From assembly GCF_900215575.1 (NCBI RefSeq), contig NZ_OBEJ01000001.1:1215369-1279368 (forward strand): a DNA stretch of 64,000 nucleotides. The letters run 5' to 3'. Below, piece by piece: positions 53,160 to 63,035 of this stretch. The notes under the pieces were generated by a model. That model saw only the letters and a list, made by a program, of their open reading frames with translations. It was not told the origin of the DNA and did no database searches. Made by a program: the position numbers and the translations under genes. The stretch is from Natronoarchaeum philippinense. Its GTDB lineage: Archaea > Halobacteriota > Halobacteria > Halobacteriales > Natronoarchaeaceae. The first letter of the stretch is position 1. Each line of letters opens with the position of its first letter.

Positions 53160-54863
53160 CTACTCGTGGCGAACGTCAGTCACAGTTCCGACGCCCTTGC
53201 TCTGGCCCTCCCGGAAGACGAAGCGCTGGCCCTCCTCGATCAGATAGGGTTTGAATTTGAACCGGACCGTCGCCGCGCCCTTGTCGCCGGGCAGGAGCGT
53301 CCCGCCCTCGGGGTAGAAGGCCGCAGCCTCGCTGATCGTCTCGACGTGGACGACCGGCTCGTAGCCGTCGTCGATCCGCGTGGGATGGTTGAGCACCATC
53401 ACTTCGGCATCGAACTCGCGGACTGCGGTCGGATCGGCCTCACGCGGGAGAAGCGTCATGCCGCGTTCGACCTCGGATTCGGGGACGCCTTTCAGCGCGA
53501 TGCCGACGATCCGGCCGGCCTCGGCGCGGTCGACCCGGTGGTAGTGCATCTCGATCGACCGGACCTCGACCTCGCGGAACTGGCCGTCGGACATCGGCCC
53601 GAGCAGGAGTTCGTCACCGGCTTCGACCTCGCCGGACATGATCGTCCCCGACGCCACGGCGCCGACGCCGGTGACGTTGTAGGTGCGGTCGACGTACATC
53701 CGGAACTCGCCGTCCGTGCCGGCGGTCTTGGGCAGGCGCTCGAACAGTTCGTCCAGTACGTCGATGCCCTCTTTCGTCACGGCGCTGGTGGTGACGACCG
53801 GAACGACGGTCTCGCTGATCTCCTCGACGGCGGCGTCGACGCCGTGGCGCTCGATCCGCAGCGGCGAGCGGTCGGCGTCCCGGAGCATGCGCTCGACCTC
53901 GCGCTCGACTTCGAGCAGTCGATCCTCGGCGACGGCGTCGGCCTTCGTGATCGCAACGATCGTCGGCAGTTCGGTGGCGAGCAACACGCCAAGATGCTCG
54001 CGGGTCGTCTTGGTCGGGCCGTCGTCGGCCGCCACCGTCAGCAGACCGTAGTCGAGTTTCTGGCCGACCAGCCCGCGGATCGTCGTCCGGAGCCACGGCT
54101 CGTGACCGACAGTGTCGACAAAGGACACCAGCCGATCGGACTCCTCGACGATGCGAGCCCGGTCGGACTTGCGGTGGGGGTTGTCCATCCGGACGGGTCC
54201 GTCGCCGTCGAAGCCGTAGACCGCGTAGGACAGATCCGCAGAGAGACCCCGCTCGACCTCGTGGGGCTGGACATCGAGGTAACCTCGCGTCCCGCCCTCG
54301 CCGTCGTCGGCCTGCCCGGTGACGAGCGAGCCGACGAGCGTGCTCTTGCCGTGGTCGACGTGGCCCGCGGTGCCGACGACGATGTGGCTGTCGTCGACAT
54401 CCAGAATGGCGCCCTCGCGGATCGTTGCGACGCCGACCAATCCCGTCGAGGCGTCGCCGGCCGAAGCGTCGTCGGCGTCGCTGCGCGCGCTGTCGTCGCT
54501 GGCGTCGTCCGGCGGACGCTGGCTCATCGACCGCCCGCCGTCGGACGCCGAGTCGACGCCCCACGTCTGAACGTCCTCGATGTGAGCGCCGGCCTCCTCG
54601 GCCAGCAGGCTCAGCACGTCCATCGTCTCGGAGAACTGCTCGTGGGGAACGCCGGCCAGTCCGCCGTCGTCGGTGACGCCGACGACGTAGGTCGCCTCGC
54701 CGTCGCCCGACAGCACGCGGTGTCGAAGCTGTGCCGCCAGACTCTCGCGCCGCCCCTCCACGAGGTGTACGTCGCGCTGAAGTCGCTCCTTGAATTCGAC
54801 GCTGCCGCCTTCCCGCTCGCCGCGCTCGATCGCCCGCTTGAGCACGGCCCGGTCGGGGCTCAT
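53160..54863 (-). CDS. GTPBP1-like translational GTPase
   Basis: 567 residues from the ATG at 54863. The G domain has G1 GTAGHVDHGKST (164-175), G3 DTVGHE, G4 TKAD and G5 TSA. EF-Tu-like domains II and III follow (GVGAVASGTIMSGEVEAGDE). The first about 100 residues (GGSVEFKERLQ ... YVVGVTDDGGLAG) look like the GTPBP1 N-terminal module and also recall the Schlafen AlbA_2 fold. A disordered acidic insert (about 105-140) precedes the G domain. It probably acts on ribosomes or mRNA; the exact role is unknown. Confidence 0.86.
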   Translation of the reverse strand: MSPDRAVLKRAIERGEREGGSVEFKERLQRDVHLVEGRRESLAAQLRHRVLSGDGEATYVVGVTDDGGLAGVPHEQFSETMDVLSLLAEEAGAHIEDVQTWGVDSASDGGRSMSQRPPDDASDDSARSDADDASAGDASTGLVGVATIREGAILDVDDSHIVVGTAGHVDHGKSTLVGSLVTGQADDGEGGTRGYLDVQPHEVERGLSADLSYAVYGFDGDGPVRMDNPHRKSDRARIVEESDRLVSFVDTVGHEPWLRTTIRGLVGQKLDYGLLTVAADDGPTKTTREHLGVLLATELPTIVAITKADAVAEDRLLEVEREVERMLRDADRSPLRIERHGVDAAVEEISETVVPVVTTSAVTKEGIDVLDELFERLPKTAGTDGEFRMYVDRTYNVTGVGAVASGTIMSGEVEAGDELLLGPMSDGQFREVEVRSIEMHYHRVDRAEAGRIVGIALKGVPESEVERGMTLLPREADPTAVREFDAEVMVLNHPTRIDDGYEPVVHVETISEAAAFYPEGGTLLPGDKGAATVRFKFKPYLIEEGQRFVFREGQSKGVGTVTDVRHE

Positions 54864-54963
54864 ACGCTGGCTTGGGCAACCGTTACCAAAAGACTTCCCA
54901 CCGTGAGACAGTGACACGCATGGTGCCTGCAGAGACGGCCGGCGCTCGGCGCGATACCGTCGG

Positions 54964-56127
54964 TTAATTGGTGTACTCGAATCGAACGCCGTCAATCTCG
55001 ATCCGGAGACCACCGGCGTCGCTCTCGGCAAGCGAGAGCTCCCAGCCGTGGGCTTCAGCGATCGCGCGGGCGATCGACAGCCCCAGACCGGGACGCCCCT
55101 GTTCGGAGGAGTAGCCGGCTTCGAGCACCTGCTCGCGCCGGTCGGCCGGGACGCCGGGGCCGTCGTCGGCGACGTAGAGGCCGTCGGCCGTCGACCCGAC
55201 GGTGACAGCCACCGACCCGTCCTCGTCGGCCCCGTGCCGGACGGCGTTGTCCAGTAGTCGCTCGAACAGGTCGCTGATTCGACTGTACTCACCCGCGACG
55301 GGGCCGAGATCGTCGGCAGTGAGCGAGGCCGCGGGTGCGTCGAGGTCCTGCCAGCGCGATCGTACGACTGACTCGATATCGACCGGCTCGAACCGCTCGA
55401 CTCGCTTGCCCAGTCGAGCTAGCGTGACGACGCCGTCACTGAGTTGTGCGATTTCATCGAGCGCCTCGTCGGCGTGTTCGAAGTACTCGTCGTCGCCGTC
55501 GCGGCGAGCGCGTTCGAGATAGCCGCGAGCGATCGTCAACGGGTTCTGCAGGTCGTGGCTGACGACGCTGGCGACCTCCTCGATCCGTTCGTCAGGTGGG
55601 CGGCCAGCCCCGCGGGACGCCGCTCGATGGGGTGTCTCAGCGGACGCTGGTGGTCCACCCGGCACAGCCGTGTCGCCCGTAAAACCGGCCGCTGCGCCGT
55701 CGGCGCCGCCGTCGGTCGCGCCGTGCAACGCGGCGCCATCGGCGGCGTGGACCGCCACCGCGGTGTGGATCCGATGGGCCAGCAGCGTAAACTGGGCGGG
55801 GCGGCCCTTCTGGAGATACTCGGTCGCACCGGCCTCGATCGCGCGTTCGACGAGCGCGCCGTCGTTCCGGGCGGTAAAGAGCAGGCACGGAACGTCGGGA
55901 TCAGTCGCCCGGACGCGCTCGACAAGTTCGATCCCGTCCTCGGACCCCATATCGAAGTCCGTGACGACGCAGTCGACGCCGCCGCCGGCCAGTCGTTCGA
56001 TCGCGGCGTCGGGGTCGTGAAACGTGGTCACGTCCAGCGTGTCGTCCTCCATGGCGAGGTACTCGGCCGTCAGCGCGGTGAACTCCTCGTCGTCGTCGAC
56101 GTGCAGGACGGTGACCGTCTCTCGCAT
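54964..56127 (-). CDS. Response-regulator/histidine-kinase hybrid
   Basis: 387 residues. The receiver domain (1-120) has the acid pocket DDDEE and phosphoacceptor Asp57 in VTDFDM. After a Gly/Ala-rich linker comes a kinase core: H-box VVSHDLQNPLTIARGYLERA, N-box LFERLLDNAVRHG, G1 VADDGPGVPA and G2 PGLGLSIARAIAEAHGW. Soluble, so it takes its signal from an upstream kinase. It shares the kinase-domain type with 49837-50580. Confidence 0.9.
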   Translation of the reverse strand: MRETVTVLHVDDDEEFTALTAEYLAMEDDTLDVTTFHDPDAAIERLAGGGVDCVVTDFDMGSEDGIELVERVRATDPDVPCLLFTARNDGALVERAIEAGATEYLQKGRPAQFTLLAHRIHTAVAVHAADGAALHGATDGGADGAAAGFTGDTAVPGGPPASAETPHRAASRGAGRPPDERIEEVASVVSHDLQNPLTIARGYLERARRDGDDEYFEHADEALDEIAQLSDGVVTLARLGKRVERFEPVDIESVVRSRWQDLDAPAASLTADDLGPVAGEYSRISDLFERLLDNAVRHGADEDGSVAVTVGSTADGLYVADDGPGVPADRREQVLEAGYSSEQGRPGLGLSIARAIAEAHGWELSLAESDAGGLRIEIDGVRFEYTN

Positions 56128-56184
56128 CGCTCTGAGAATACCGCTCGGGCTACATATCTCTTATCCCGGGCAGGCGGGGCGATC

Positions 56185-56763
56185 CTACTGATCGGTGGTC
56201 AGCGTCTCGTAGGCTTTGTTCACCCGCTTGAACGCCTCCTCGCTCCCGCCGTCGGCGTCCGGGTGGACGGATTTGACCTTCTCGCGGTAGGCCGCCTTGA
56301 TCCGGTCGGGGGCGGCATTCGGGGATACACCGAGGACGCGGGCGGCCTCGGTCGGCGACGGCCCCTCGGTGACGGACTGGCTGGCGGTGGCGCCGCGACG
56401 GCGTCCGGCCGCATCGGCATCTCCGCGGCGGCGTCGGCGCGACCGACCGCGGGCACTTTCGAACGGTCCGCGTGCGCCCCGGAAGCGCTGCTGTCGCGGC
56501 CCGGCGCCGAAGCCGCCGCGACGCCGTTCTCGTTGTTCGTACTCACCGGCGACGGCGCGGCGGCGGACGCGGTCGGCCATCCGCCCGGAGGCGTGATACC
56601 ACACCAGATACGACGACAGCCCGAACGCCGCGGCGATCGTGAGGAAAAACAGGCTAAAGCGAAGCGCGAGAACGAACTGCAGGACCGCCATGATGCCGAA
56701 GACGCCGGACAGTGCCATCTGGAGCGTCGATCGCTGCACGCTCGGTGCTACGTGCTCCAGCAT
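56185..56763 (-). CDS. Membrane-anchored J-domain protein
   Basis: 192 residues. Two hydrophobic helices near the N-terminus (about 15-35 and 36-52), an Arg/Gly-rich linker (RRGGFGAGPRQQRFRGARGP), and a C-terminal J domain with the HPD motif in SVHPDADGG. J domains stimulate DnaK/Hsp70. The J domain at the very end and at the membrane suggests chaperone recruitment there (inference). Confidence 0.83.
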   Translation of the reverse strand: MLEHVAPSVQRSTLQMALSGVFGIMAVLQFVLALRFSLFFLTIAAAFGLSSYLVWYHASGRMADRVRRRAVAGEYEQRERRRGGFGAGPRQQRFRGARGPFESARGRSRRRRRGDADAAGRRRGATASQSVTEGPSPTEAARVLGVSPNAAPDRIKAAYREKVKSVHPDADGGSEEAFKRVNKAYETLTTDQ

Positions 56764-56829
56764 TCATATACTCTCGTGCGCATCGGAGGAGGCCACACCG
56801 GCTGCCAGCAAGACCGATTTCCGAGTGAA

Positions 56830-58083
56830 TCAGACCGGTTCGCCGAACGCGTACACCGTGCTGTGACCGGTCACCTCGACCTCCAAGAATTCGCCGACCT
56901 CGACGCCGCGCTCGCTGGCGTTCTGAACGATAATCTGGCGGTAGGCGCCGTCCCGGCACTTGACGGAGTCGCCGGTGCCCTCCTCGACGGCCAGCACCTC
57001 GCGCGTCTCGCCGACCATCGACTCGTAGGCCTCGCCGACGATCTGTTGTTTGAGTTCGGACATCTCCTTCGAGCGGTCCTTCTTGACCTGTCCGCCGAGC
57101 CCCTTCAGGTCGGCGGCGTCGGTGCCGGGGCGCTTCGAGAAGCGCGTGACGTTGACCTTCTCGGGGCGGGTCTCGCGGAACAACGCCATGCTCTGGGCGT
57201 GGTCGTGGTCGGTCTCGCTTGGGAAGCCGACGATGAAGTCCGTCGAGAGCGTCCAGTAGTCGAGCCGGTCGTCGAACGTCTCGACGACCTCGACGAACTC
57301 GTCGACCTGATGCTGGCGGCGCATGTCCCCGAGCACGTCGTTCGAGCCCGACTGGACGGGCGCGTGGATGAAGTTGTACAGTTCGTCGTGCTCGGCGAAC
57401 ACGTCGGCGAGTTCCTCGCGGATGCCGTGGATCCCCTTCGGGTTTGCCATCCCGACGCGCACGCGAAAGTCGCCGTCGATCTCGGTACAGATGCGATCGA
57501 GCAGGCGGTGGAGTTTGCGCTCGCCCTCCTCCCAGCCGTAGACGCCGGTGTCCTGACCGGTGATGCGAATTTCCTTGGCGCCCGCGTGGACGAGCGCGCG
57601 TGCCTTCTCGACGTTTTCCTCGACCGGCGGCGAGTCGATCTTGCCGGTGGCGTGCTTGGTGATGCAGTACGAGCAGTCGCTCATGCAGCCGCGCGCGATC
57701 GGTAGGATGCCGACGACGCCGTCGAGGATCGGCTCGGTTCCGGCGGTCGTCGTCGGACACTCGCCGTTTCCGACGGCGTTTGGCACCTCGTCCCAGTGGA
57801 GCACGCGGGCGTCGATGCCCGCCTCGGCGAACTCCTCGCCCTGCGCGATCGCCATACAGCCGGTGACGATCAGATCGGCCGTCTCAGCCTGTAGCTCCTC
57901 GGCACGTCGAAGCATGTTGCGCTCGGTCTTCTCGACGACCGTACAGGAGTTCATGATCGCAACGTCGGCCTCGCTCGGCCCGTCGACCGGCCGGTGGCCC
58001 GCATCGCGGAGTTTGCGCTCGATCTGCCGGCTTTCACCCCGGTTCGACGTACAGCCGTAGGTCTCGATGTGATAGCGGGCCAT
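56830..58083 (-). CDS. tRNA t6A methylthiotransferase (archaeal e-MtaB)
   Basis: 417 residues. The UPF0004 domain has Cys11, Cys47 and Cys76 for one Fe4S4 cluster. The radical-SAM motif CMSDCSYC gives Cys133, 137 and 140. A TRAM domain ends the protein (VEVGEFLEVEVTGHSTVYAF). It converts t6A37 to ms2t6A37 in tRNAs. Monocistronic, with 66 bases between it and the J-protein gene. Confidence 0.92.
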   Translation of the reverse strand: MARYHIETYGCTSNRGESRQIERKLRDAGHRPVDGPSEADVAIMNSCTVVEKTERNMLRRAEELQAETADLIVTGCMAIAQGEEFAEAGIDARVLHWDEVPNAVGNGECPTTTAGTEPILDGVVGILPIARGCMSDCSYCITKHATGKIDSPPVEENVEKARALVHAGAKEIRITGQDTGVYGWEEGERKLHRLLDRICTEIDGDFRVRVGMANPKGIHGIREELADVFAEHDELYNFIHAPVQSGSNDVLGDMRRQHQVDEFVEVVETFDDRLDYWTLSTDFIVGFPSETDHDHAQSMALFRETRPEKVNVTRFSKRPGTDAADLKGLGGQVKKDRSKEMSELKQQIVGEAYESMVGETREVLAVEEGTGDSVKCRDGAYRQIIVQNASERGVEVGEFLEVEVTGHSTVYAFGEPV

Positions 58084-58256
58084 CTCGTCGGACAGTGGGG
58101 ACCGCGTGGCAAAAAGCGCGACGAAAGGACACGCCCCGCGGGATTTTCATCGCGGTCGTTATTGCCGTTATCGTCGGATAGCGACTCTAAGCAGACAATA
58201 GCGCTCGGAAACGCTGTTTAGTGAAATTATTCACCAAATATTGATCGCAACATGGA

Positions 58257-58270
58257 TCAAAATATAAGTA
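58257..58270 (+). promoter_or_regulatory. TATA element of the PGF-CTERM gene
   Basis: aaaatataag lies about 30 bases before the ATG at 58294. Because transcription would begin near 58285, the in-frame ATG at 58252 cannot be the start. Confidence 0.55.
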
Positions 58271-58293
58271 GCAGGTGTAGCCACATACATAGC

Positions 58294-60231
58294 ATGGCTG
58301 AAAGAAAATTCACAGTCACTACCGGCGCGGCGACGTCGGCGGTACTCGTCGCCGTGCTCGTGGTGAGCATCATCGGTGCGGCCGGCACGAACGGCGCCGC
58401 ACAGCCGAGCATCGACGGCAATCAGATCCAGTCGGCGGGCGACGCTCCGACTGCCGACGAGATCTACGTCAAGGACAACGGTGACGCGGTGCTCGTCTAT
58501 CAGGCCGACGAGGAAAGCGGCGACACCGACCTCCAGCAGATGGAACTGGGCATGTCGGTCAGCGAGGGGCTGGCCCACGTGCTGATCAAAGGAGACTCCG
58601 AAGAGCTCGAAGACAACGCGAGCGGCGGGCTGACGCTGTTGCTCGAACGGAACCGGTTCACCGGGAACGGGACCTTCGGCATGGACAAGCCCGAAGATCT
58701 CGACTCGCTCACGCTCGACGTGATGGCCGAGCGCACGAGCGAGACCAACACGTTCGACGCCGACTTCTCCGCGAGCGCACCGCTCGACGGACAGGCTGCA
58801 CAGGCCCAGTCGATGCAGACCAGCGGGAGCATGAGCATGTCCGCGGACACGTTCACGACGAGCGGCACGTTCTCGGCCGAAACCGCGCTGCCCGTCGAGG
58901 AGTCCTACGACGTGAGCGCGAGCGGGACCGAAACCGGGTACTCGCTGTCGGTCTCCCAGACCCAGCCCGTGAGCGAGTATCAGGCCGACCGCTGGAACAG
59001 TCGTACCGCCGCAAAGCAGACGCTCGAAAGCCAGTTCGGCGGCGTCGCTGAGAGCTTCGGCGGCACCAGCACGGTGACGATCGAGAGCTACTCCTTCGAG
59101 CAGTCCGCTGGCACCACCAGCACGCTCGATATCTCCTACACGATCGAGTACAGCGGCGTCAAAGACGGCGTCGCCGCCGCGCTGGAGAGCCAGCTCGCAA
59201 ACGACCCCTCGCTCGACATGAGCAGCGAGGAAGCCAGCGCCGTCGCTCAGAGCGTGGTCGACGTCGAACTCCGCACGCTCGACGCCAACCTCGACGCCAG
59301 CGCCGGCACTGTCGAGGGCGGCTGGGAGGTCGAAATCGGCAACTACGCCCAAGCGCTCCGCTCGGGACTCGACATCGCCGAGCAGCAGTCGACCGACGAG
59401 AACGTCACCGAAGCGATCGGACAGATCAACACGATGCTGGACGCCCAGCAAGCCGCGGACCTCCGACAGACGGTCGAGTGGTCGGGGAGCCTGACGACGA
59501 CCGACAGCACGGTCGAGATGCAGGCCAACGTCTCCAGTGACTCGGAGAACTGGGCCGCGTACGTCGACGAGCTGCAGGCCAACGGCGTCGACGCCGCCCA
59601 GAACGACGTGTCGATGGAGCTCCACGCACAGACCGAAGACGGACGCCTCACCGCCGATATGTCGATGAGCGTCGAGCAGGAAGACCTCGTCGGCACCATG
59701 GTCGACTCGATCATGCAGTCGGCCGCCCAGAGCCCGACCGGAAGCGAGCAGAGCCAGCGCATCCTCCGCCAGCTCAAGAACTCGCAGTTCCAGACCGGCA
59801 AGATCGACGTGAGCGTCGACTCCGAAAACGTCGTGATCGAGGCCGGCGCGAAGTTCGACAACATGTCCGCGCTGGGCCAGCAGATCAACGAGGCCTACGG
59901 CGGCCACACCGTCACGCAGGTCGCCGGGACGCTCGCCGACAGCGAGAGCAACGCGATGCACGTCCACGTCGACAGCCTCGTCGCCGCCGACGCGGGCGAA
60001 TCCGACGTGAGCGCGCTTGCCGTCGCCGACTCCGAAACGGAGATCAACATGGCCGGCGACTGGGACCGCTCGTTCAGCACGATGGACACCGAGCGCGCAA
60101 AGCAGTTCCTCGGACTGAGCGACTCCGAGAGCGACGAGGAAGGCTCCGACTCCAGCCTGCCCGGCTTCGGACCGGCCGTCGCCGTGCTCGCGCTGGTCGG
60201 CGCGGCGCTGATCGCTCGACGCCGTAACTGA
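58294..60231 (+). CDS. PGF-CTERM surface protein
   Basis: 645 residues from the ATG at 58294. A Sec-type signal or anchor helix is at about 9-30 (AATSAVLVAVLVVSIIGAAG). A large acidic Ser/Thr-rich exodomain follows. The C-terminus is LPGFGPAVAVLALVGAALIA with a basic end, the PGF-CTERM signal for archaeosortase A and lipid anchoring. The exodomain has no domain that I recognise; it is rich in Ser, Thr and Gln, with repeated 'ALESQL'-like helices. Strong own promoter and terminator suggest a well-expressed surface protein. Confidence 0.85.
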   Translation: MAERKFTVTTGAATSAVLVAVLVVSIIGAAGTNGAAQPSIDGNQIQSAGDAPTADEIYVKDNGDAVLVYQADEESGDTDLQQMELGMSVSEGLAHVLIKGDSEELEDNASGGLTLLLERNRFTGNGTFGMDKPEDLDSLTLDVMAERTSETNTFDADFSASAPLDGQAAQAQSMQTSGSMSMSADTFTTSGTFSAETALPVEESYDVSASGTETGYSLSVSQTQPVSEYQADRWNSRTAAKQTLESQFGGVAESFGGTSTVTIESYSFEQSAGTTSTLDISYTIEYSGVKDGVAAALESQLANDPSLDMSSEEASAVAQSVVDVELRTLDANLDASAGTVEGGWEVEIGNYAQALRSGLDIAEQQSTDENVTEAIGQINTMLDAQQAADLRQTVEWSGSLTTTDSTVEMQANVSSDSENWAAYVDELQANGVDAAQNDVSMELHAQTEDGRLTADMSMSVEQEDLVGTMVDSIMQSAAQSPTGSEQSQRILRQLKNSQFQTGKIDVSVDSENVVIEAGAKFDNMSALGQQINEAYGGHTVTQVAGTLADSESNAMHVHVDSLVAADAGESDVSALAVADSETEINMAGDWDRSFSTMDTERAKQFLGLSDSESDEEGSDSSLPGFGPAVAVLALVGAALIARRRN

Positions 60232-60252
60232 GCAGCGACCTCGAACGGGGCG

Positions 60253-60263
60253 TTTTTTCTTTT
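60253..60263 (+). terminator. Oligo-T terminator after the PGF-CTERM gene
   Basis: A T-rich run (six T, C, four T) lies 22 bases beyond the stop at 60231 and overlaps the stop of the convergent deoC. Confidence 0.5.
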
Positions 60264-60915
60264 ACTGATCGCGGTACTCCGCAGCGATGTCGGCGCCACT
60301 TGAGGCGCCGATCCGCTCTGCACCGGCGTCGAGCAGTTCGCGGGCGCGCTCGTAGCTGCCGATGCCGCCGCTTGCCTTGACGGGGAGAAACTCCGAGAGC
60401 AGTTCGACGTCGTGGACCGTCGCGCCGCCGGGATGATCGGCCGGATCGGCGAATCCCGTTGCGGTCTTGAGGTAGTCCACGTCAGCCTCGACCGCTAGCT
60501 CGGCGATCCGCCGGAGTTCGGCGTCGTCGAGCAGCGGCGCCTCGACGATGACCTTCACCGGAACCGCGACCGCGGCGGCGAGTTCGGCCAGTTCGTCGCG
60601 GACGGCGTCGTCCTCGCCGGCGCGCAGGCGGCCGATGTTGGCCACCACGTCGATCTCGTCGGCGCCGGCTCGGACCGCGTCGACCGCCGTCTGAACTTTG
60701 ATCGCGGTCGGCTCTTGGCCGTGAGGAAACCCCGCAACAGTCACCAGCAACACGTCCGGCGCGTGCTCGGCCGCCTCGGGGACAAAACACGGCGGGATGC
60801 AGGCGTTCGTGCCGTATTGTTCGGCCTCGCCGAGCACCCGACGAACGTCCGCGGGCGTCGTCTCTGGCCCGAGAACGGTGTGGTCGATGCGCTCGGGGAA
60901 GTCGGCGTACTCCAT
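60262..60915 (-). CDS. deoC: Deoxyribose-phosphate aldolase
   Basis: 217 residues from the ATG at 60915. The Schiff-base Lys150 is in YLKTATGF, the relay Lys121 in [10 protein letters not shown] and an Asp in [10 protein letters not shown]. It splits 2-deoxyribose-5-phosphate into glyceraldehyde-3-phosphate and acetaldehyde. A longer upstream frame adds residues unlike the family. It neighbours a PfkB kinase and uridine phosphorylase, so it belongs to nucleoside breakdown. Confidence 0.92.
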   Translation of the reverse strand: MEYADFPERIDHTVLGPETTPADVRRVLGEAEQYGTNACIPPCFVPEAAEHAPDVLLVTVAGFPHGQEPTAIKVQTAVDAVRAGADEIDVVANIGRLRAGEDDAVRDELAELAAAVAVPVKVIVEAPLLDDAELRRIAELAVEADVDYLKTATGFADPADHPGGATVHDVELLSEFLPVKASGGIGSYERARELLDAGAERIGASSGADIAAEYRDQ

Positions 60916-61175
60916 GATCGGTAGAGTGACCCCGGGGAGAAAAAGCCGCAGGGCGGCTGCGATGTCGCACCGACGGCATTTGTCCAGAGCGTGCGCGCCA
61001 CTGAGTCGCCCGTCGGCGAGCAACTCGTCGAGAGAGCGGCGGGCTGCTGCGCTCGGCGATAGCCGTATGCCACACCCGATGGCTTGCGCGTGCAAGCCGG
61101 CTACCCCGCAATTACCTGTGTGGTAAACCTACCCAATCGGAAGGTTTTCAGCGTTGCCGTTCGCGTACCTCAGGT

Positions 61176-62006
61176 ATGGTATTACCGGAAGGGTTGGCGA
61201 TGCCTCCGTTGCCGTACGCGATCGGTCTCTTGGTGGGGGTGGTCGGCGTCGCCGGGCTGATCTATCTGCTTCGGCCGCCGGTGACGAACTGGACCGTCGT
61301 CGCGCTGTCGCCGTGGATGGCGCTTGGGGGCGTCCTCCACGGGCTCGAACGGCTTGGTACGTTTCCCGAGTCGATCGAGCCGCTGTTTGGCGCGCCGGCG
61401 GTGTACGCGACGATGGCGATCGTCACCGGATTGACGTGGGCGTTCGCCGGCGTCTCGGCCGAAATTCGAACGCACGGATCGACCGACCGGACGCTGGGGA
61501 CGATCGGAACGGCCGTCCTGATCACTCTCTCGGTGTTTTCGGTGTATCAGGGGATCAACAACGGGACGCTCGCACCGTTCTGGCCGGTGATCGCCATCGT
61601 CGTCGCCGGCGTCGTGACGGCGATTGCGTGGGTGCTGTTGAGTCTCGGGTTCACCGAATCGGCCTCCGTCACGGGTGCGACCGGCGTCGTCGTGATCGGC
61701 GCTCACGCCGTCGACGCCGTCACGACCGCGATCGGCTACGACGTGATCCCCGGTATCTCCGAGCGGACGCCGCTGTCGAGAATCATCTTGCAGATCGGCG
61801 ACGCGCTGCCGACCGCCGACCTGATCGGCGCGGGCTGGCTGTTCGTGTTCGTCAAACTGTTCATCGCGGGAGCGGTGGTCGTGTTGTTCCGCGAGTACGT
61901 CAAAGAAGAGCCGACACAGGCGCGACTGGTGTTGGCGTTTATCGCCGCGGTCGGGCTCGGCCCCGGCGCCCAGAACCTGCTGGTGTTTGCGATCGGCGGG
62001 CTGTAG
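61176..62006 (+). CDS. DUF63 membrane protein
   Basis: 276 residues with about eight membrane helices. The DUF63 signatures are GAHAVDAVTTAIGYDVIPG, with conserved His and Asp, and LFVFVKLFIAGAVVVLFREY. Function of the family is unknown; the His/Asp-bearing helix suggests metal binding or catalysis inside the membrane. An alternative ATG lies at 61200. Transcribed towards the PfkB gene 48 bases ahead. Confidence 0.85.
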   Translation: MVLPEGLAMPPLPYAIGLLVGVVGVAGLIYLLRPPVTNWTVVALSPWMALGGVLHGLERLGTFPESIEPLFGAPAVYATMAIVTGLTWAFAGVSAEIRTHGSTDRTLGTIGTAVLITLSVFSVYQGINNGTLAPFWPVIAIVVAGVVTAIAWVLLSLGFTESASVTGATGVVVIGAHAVDAVTTAIGYDVIPGISERTPLSRIILQIGDALPTADLIGAGWLFVFVKLFIAGAVVVLFREYVKEEPTQARLVLAFIAAVGLGPGAQNLLVFAIGGL

Positions 62007-62054
62007 GCGCCCGACAGCGTTTTCTCCCCGGCGACACAGCTTCGAATCGTTCGA

Positions 62055-62942
62055 ATGGCGCGCGTTCTCACCGCTGGCCACGTCAACTGGGACGTGACGT
62101 TGGCGCTCGATCGCCTCCCCCGACCGGACGGCGAGGCACGCATCAGAGCCCAGTATCAGGCGGGCGGCGGGAGCGCGGCCAACGTCGCGGTCGCGCTGAC
62201 TGGACTCGACGTTTCGACGGGCGTGCTCGGCAGCGTCGGCGACGACGAGAACGGCCTGCTCGTGCGCCGGGAGCTGGACGCCGCGGCCGTCGACATCGAC
62301 GGGCTCGTCACCGTCCCCGACGCCGCCACGTCGGTCAAGTACCTGTTGACAGCCGAGGACGGCGAGGTTGCCGTGCTTGGCAACGACGGCGTCAACGAGG
62401 CGATCGGTCCCGACGATGTCAATCCCGATCGCGTCCGCCGAGCCGACCATCTCCATCTGACGAGCCAGCGCCCCGAGACGGCGGCCCGGCTGGCCGAAAT
62501 CGCGGCCGAAGCGGGCGTCACCGTGAGCTTCGATCCCGGGCGGCGAGCGCCCGACCGTGACTTCTCGCGCACCTTCGAGATCGCCGATCTGGTGTTCTGT
62601 AACGACCGCGAGGCCGCCGCAGTCGGCGGGATCGAAGACTCGCTGGGCGACCACTGTACGCTCGTCGTCAAGCGCGGCGGCGACGGCGCGGCGGCAGTCT
62701 CGGCTGAGGCGACCCGTCGCCACCCCGGCTTCGGCGTCGATCCGGTCGACACCAGCGGCGCTGGCGACGCCTTTGCGGCGGGCTTTCTGGCCGCGTGGCT
62801 CGACGACGCCGACGCGAAGCGAGCGCTGGCGGTCGGTAACGCCTGCGGCGCGCTGGCTGCCGAGCGGACCGGCGCACGCACGTCGCCGTCGTGGGGCGAG
62901 ATAGAGACGCTGCTGGCGGGGCGTCGGGACGCCGACGGATAG
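62055..62942 (+). CDS. PfkB-family sugar kinase
   Basis: 295 residues. The ribokinase fold starts with LTAGHVNWDVTLALDRLPRP, then GGGSAANVAVAL for substrate binding and the anion hole with catalytic Asp in DTSGAGDAFAAGF (about 232-243). Next to uridine phosphorylase, the substrate could be ribose-1-phosphate, as in the haloarchaeal pentose-bisphosphate route, or ribose (inference). A T-run at 63005-63014 may end its transcript. Confidence 0.87.
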   Translation: MARVLTAGHVNWDVTLALDRLPRPDGEARIRAQYQAGGGSAANVAVALTGLDVSTGVLGSVGDDENGLLVRRELDAAAVDIDGLVTVPDAATSVKYLLTAEDGEVAVLGNDGVNEAIGPDDVNPDRVRRADHLHLTSQRPETAARLAEIAAEAGVTVSFDPGRRAPDRDFSRTFEIADLVFCNDREAAAVGGIEDSLGDHCTLVVKRGGDGAAAVSAEATRRHPGFGVDPVDTSGAGDAFAAGFLAAWLDDADAKRALAVGNACGALAAERTGARTSPSWGEIETLLAGRRDADG

Positions 62943-63003
62943 CCGACTGCGATAGGGAAATCGCCGGGAGCCGAACGCCGCCAGACGCCGAAGGCAAGCG
63001 CGC

Positions 63004-63014
63004 GTTTTTTCTTT
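63004..63014 (+). terminator. Oligo-T run between the PfkB gene and udp
   Basis: Six T, a C and three T lie 62 bases after the PfkB stop and 22 bases before the udp ATG. It could terminate the first gene or form part of the udp promoter; the sequence does not decide. Confidence 0.35.
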
Positions 63015-63035
63015 CGGTTGGGCGAACGGTGTCGT

